From an uncultured Lachnospiraceae bacterium (GTDB lineage: Bacteria; Bacillota; Clostridia; Lachnospirales; Lachnospiraceae), in assembly GCA_944384125.1 (NCBI GenBank), contig CALWSF010000033.1, positions 1 through 32,447 on the forward strand: a stretch of DNA of 32,447 bases, given 5' to 3'. Made by a program: the position numbers and the translations under genes. Below, piece by piece: positions 31,278 to 32,447 of the stretch (its first letter is position 1; every line of letters begins with the position of its first letter). The notes below the pieces were generated by a model, which made no database searches, was not told where the DNA came from, and saw nothing but the letters and a program-made list of their open reading frames with translations.

Positions 31278-31826
31278 ATGAATATGGAAGGAACGATGAG
31301 TGGAGCAAAGCGGCGCAGGGAGATTATGGCATTGCTTGGCCGTTCCTCCAGACCCCTGTCCGGAACTGCACTGGGAGAAAAGCTGGGAGTAAGCCGTCAG
31401 GTGGTGGTGCAGGATATAGCCCTGCTTCGGACAGAGGGGAAATCTATTCTTGCCACCGCCCGTGGATATGTGCTGGATGAACCGCAGAAAGCCAGCCGGG
31501 TGTTAAAAGTTTGCCATACGGAGCTTCAGACGGAGGAAGAGCTTAACACGATTGTTGACATGGGCGGAGCCGTTCTGGATGTGATGGTAAATCACCGGAT
31601 TTACGGAAAGGTAACAGCCCCTCTGAATATCAGAAGCCGTCGTGATGTGCAGGCATTTCTTACCGGACTGCGCACGGGAAAATCAGCTCCTCTCATGAAT
31701 GTGACATCCGGCTATCATTTTCACCGGATTTCAGCTGACAGTGATGAAATACTGGATGAGATTGAATGTGCGCTCCGTGAGAAGAAATTTCTGGCGGAGA
31801 GATTTCCCTATGAATCCGAGGAATAA
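31278..31826 (+). CDS. niaR: Niacin-responsive repressor NiaR (YrxA)
   Basis: Transcription repressor that binds nicotinate and shuts off NAD synthesis and niacin uptake genes. The 182-residue protein has an N-terminal winged-helix HTH_11 domain (about 12-60, LSGTALGEKLGVSRQVVVQDIALLR) and a C-terminal 3H ligand-binding domain. The named histidines are visible: H80, H106 (NHRIYG) and H147/H149 (GYHFHR). ATG 31278 follows AGGAAGG by 6 bases; ATG 31272 and 31284 are alternatives. It is the last gene of the operon it probably controls. Confidence 0.93.
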   Translation: MNMEGTMSGAKRRREIMALLGRSSRPLSGTALGEKLGVSRQVVVQDIALLRTEGKSILATARGYVLDEPQKASRVLKVCHTELQTEEELNTIVDMGGAVLDVMVNHRIYGKVTAPLNIRSRRDVQAFLTGLRTGKSAPLMNVTSGYHFHRISADSDEILDEIECALREKKFLAERFPYESEE

Positions 31827-31879
31827 GCCGGTTCAGATGCTGATAAATAAAAAGTATAAAAATAATGTAAAATTTATGC

Positions 31880-31908
31880 TTGACAGCACAGAAGATTTAG
31901 TATATACT
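31880..31908 (+). promoter_or_regulatory. Promoter of the tRNA cluster
   Basis: TTGACA (31880-31885), a 17-bp spacer, TATACT (31903-31908). It lies 100 bp before the first tRNA, with no coding frame between. No terminator is visible between niaR and this promoter. Confidence 0.8.
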
Positions 31909-32007
31909 ACTTTTGCTGTCAAATGAGCAGCAAAGCAGTTGGTAAACAGCTGAAGGCAGGACAGGTTGGTTTGCCGGATGAGTTTAGCCGAATCACAAAA
32001 TGAATAT

Positions 32008-32081
<74 letters not shown>

Positions 32082-32109
32082 TCGAATCTGTTATACGGCA
32101 GATTCTTAT

Positions 32110-32184
32110 GGTGGATATAGCGCAGCTGGTTAGCGCGCCAGATTGTGGCTCTGGAGGCCTAGGGTTCGAATCCCTATATCCACC
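32110..32184 (+). tRNA. tRNA-His (anticodon GTG)
   Basis: Acceptor stem GTGGATA (32111-32117) pairs with TATCCAC (32177-32183). Anticodon stem CCAGA/TCTGG has loop TTGTGGC. A G stands at position -1 (32110) opposite C73 (32184), so the histidine identity element is genome-encoded. No encoded CCA. Confidence 0.96.
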
Positions 32185-32209
32185 TTCCTTTTTTAAGGGA
32201 TTTTGCTGA

Positions 32210-32282
32210 TGGGCTATCGCCAAGCGGTAAGGCACAGGACTTTGACTCCTGCATTTCGTTGGTTCGAATCCAACTAGCCCAG
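32210..32282 (+). tRNA. tRNA-Gln (anticodon TTG)
   Basis: 73 nt, no encoded CCA. Acceptor stem TGGGCTA pairs with TAGCCCA, discriminator G. Anticodon stem CAGGA/TCCTG has loop CTTTGAC. Confidence 0.96.
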
Positions 32283-32289
32283 TTAATAA

Positions 32290-32362
32290 GGGGTATTAGC
32301 TCAGTCGGTAGAGCACTTGACTTTTAATCAAGTTGTCCGGGGTTCGAATCCCCGATGCCTCA
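32290..32362 (+). tRNA. tRNA-Lys (anticodon TTT)
   Basis: 73 nt, no encoded CCA. Acceptor stem GGGGTAT pairs with ATGCCTC (two G-U), discriminator A. Anticodon stem CTTGA/TCAAG has loop CTTTTAA. It starts 8 bases after tRNA-Gln. Confidence 0.96.
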
Positions 32363-32365
32363 CGA

Positions 32366-32422
32366 GAGCGAAGGGAGTGTCGCAAAATCATCAAAATAGA
32401 TGATTGAGCGGCACTTCCGCTC
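32366..32422. repeat. Long imperfect hairpin after the tRNA cluster
   Basis: GAGCG/CGCTC (5 bp), a 3-base bulge, a 10-bp stem (32374-32383 with 32408-32417, two G-U) and a perfect 7-bp tip AATCATC/GATGATT with a 6-base loop. No T-run follows on the plus strand, so it is not a standard terminator. It may be a processing site or a palindromic repeat; the window ends 25 bases later. Confidence 0.5.
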
Positions 32423-32447
32423 GTTACTGCAAAAAATTCGGCGTTCC

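Overview
The window looks like a chromosomal stretch from an anaerobic, probably spore-forming Clostridia member, most likely Lachnospiraceae (Clostridium cluster XIVa). Four things support this: a K+-dependent membrane pyrophosphatase, the cluster rel - metallo-beta-lactamase-fold hydrolase - hemZ - hisS - aspS, the nadA-nadB-nadC-niaR NAD operon, and strong AGGAGG ribosome binding sites. The genus assignment is inferred from gene content and order, not from a search. Almost everything lies on the + strand; the MATE transporter at 3423-4811 is the only clear minus-strand gene. I saw no phage, plasmid, full insertion sequence or CRISPR array.

Layout. 1-3400: a pyridoxal kinase-like gene and hppA, an ion-pumping pyrophosphatase. 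3423-4883: a MATE efflux gene with a perfect consensus promoter overlapped by inverted repeats. 5072-6441: a PLP aminotransferase and its terminator. 6479-9726: a GtrA protein followed by a YfhO-type membrane glycosyltransferase, two parts of a cell-envelope glycosylation system. 9800-18412: apt, then the rel-MBL-hemZ-hisS-aspS operon, covering purine salvage, stringent response, haem-type radical SAM chemistry and tRNA charging. 18650-21819: an OmpR-type response regulator, its histidine kinase and a secreted SH3-NlpC/P60 cell-wall hydrolase with a consensus promoter and TGTAAT-type repeats.

21915-22365 is the most unusual part. It holds a 55-residue protein, missed by standard gene-length cutoffs, made of ten tetrapeptide repeats and preceded by what looks like a forespore (sigma-G/F) promoter. 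It is followed by a strongly structured segment that could be a non-coding RNA. 22455-26912: a rhodanese, then a THUMP-type RNA methyltransferase, a secreted papain-like protease, an XTP/dITP pyrophosphatase and a YfcE-type phosphoesterase, probably one operon. 26913-27079: a 151-bp miniature mobile element candidate with 18-bp terminal inverted repeats and an 8-bp target duplication, sitting just upstream of L-lactate dehydrogenase.

28119-31826: nadA-nadB-nadC-niaR makes NAD de novo from aspartate. NiaR probably represses its own operon through a palindrome over the -35 box. 31880-32362: a consensus promoter drives four tRNA genes (Arg-TCT, His-GTG, Gln-TTG, Lys-TTT), followed by a long hairpin at the window edge.
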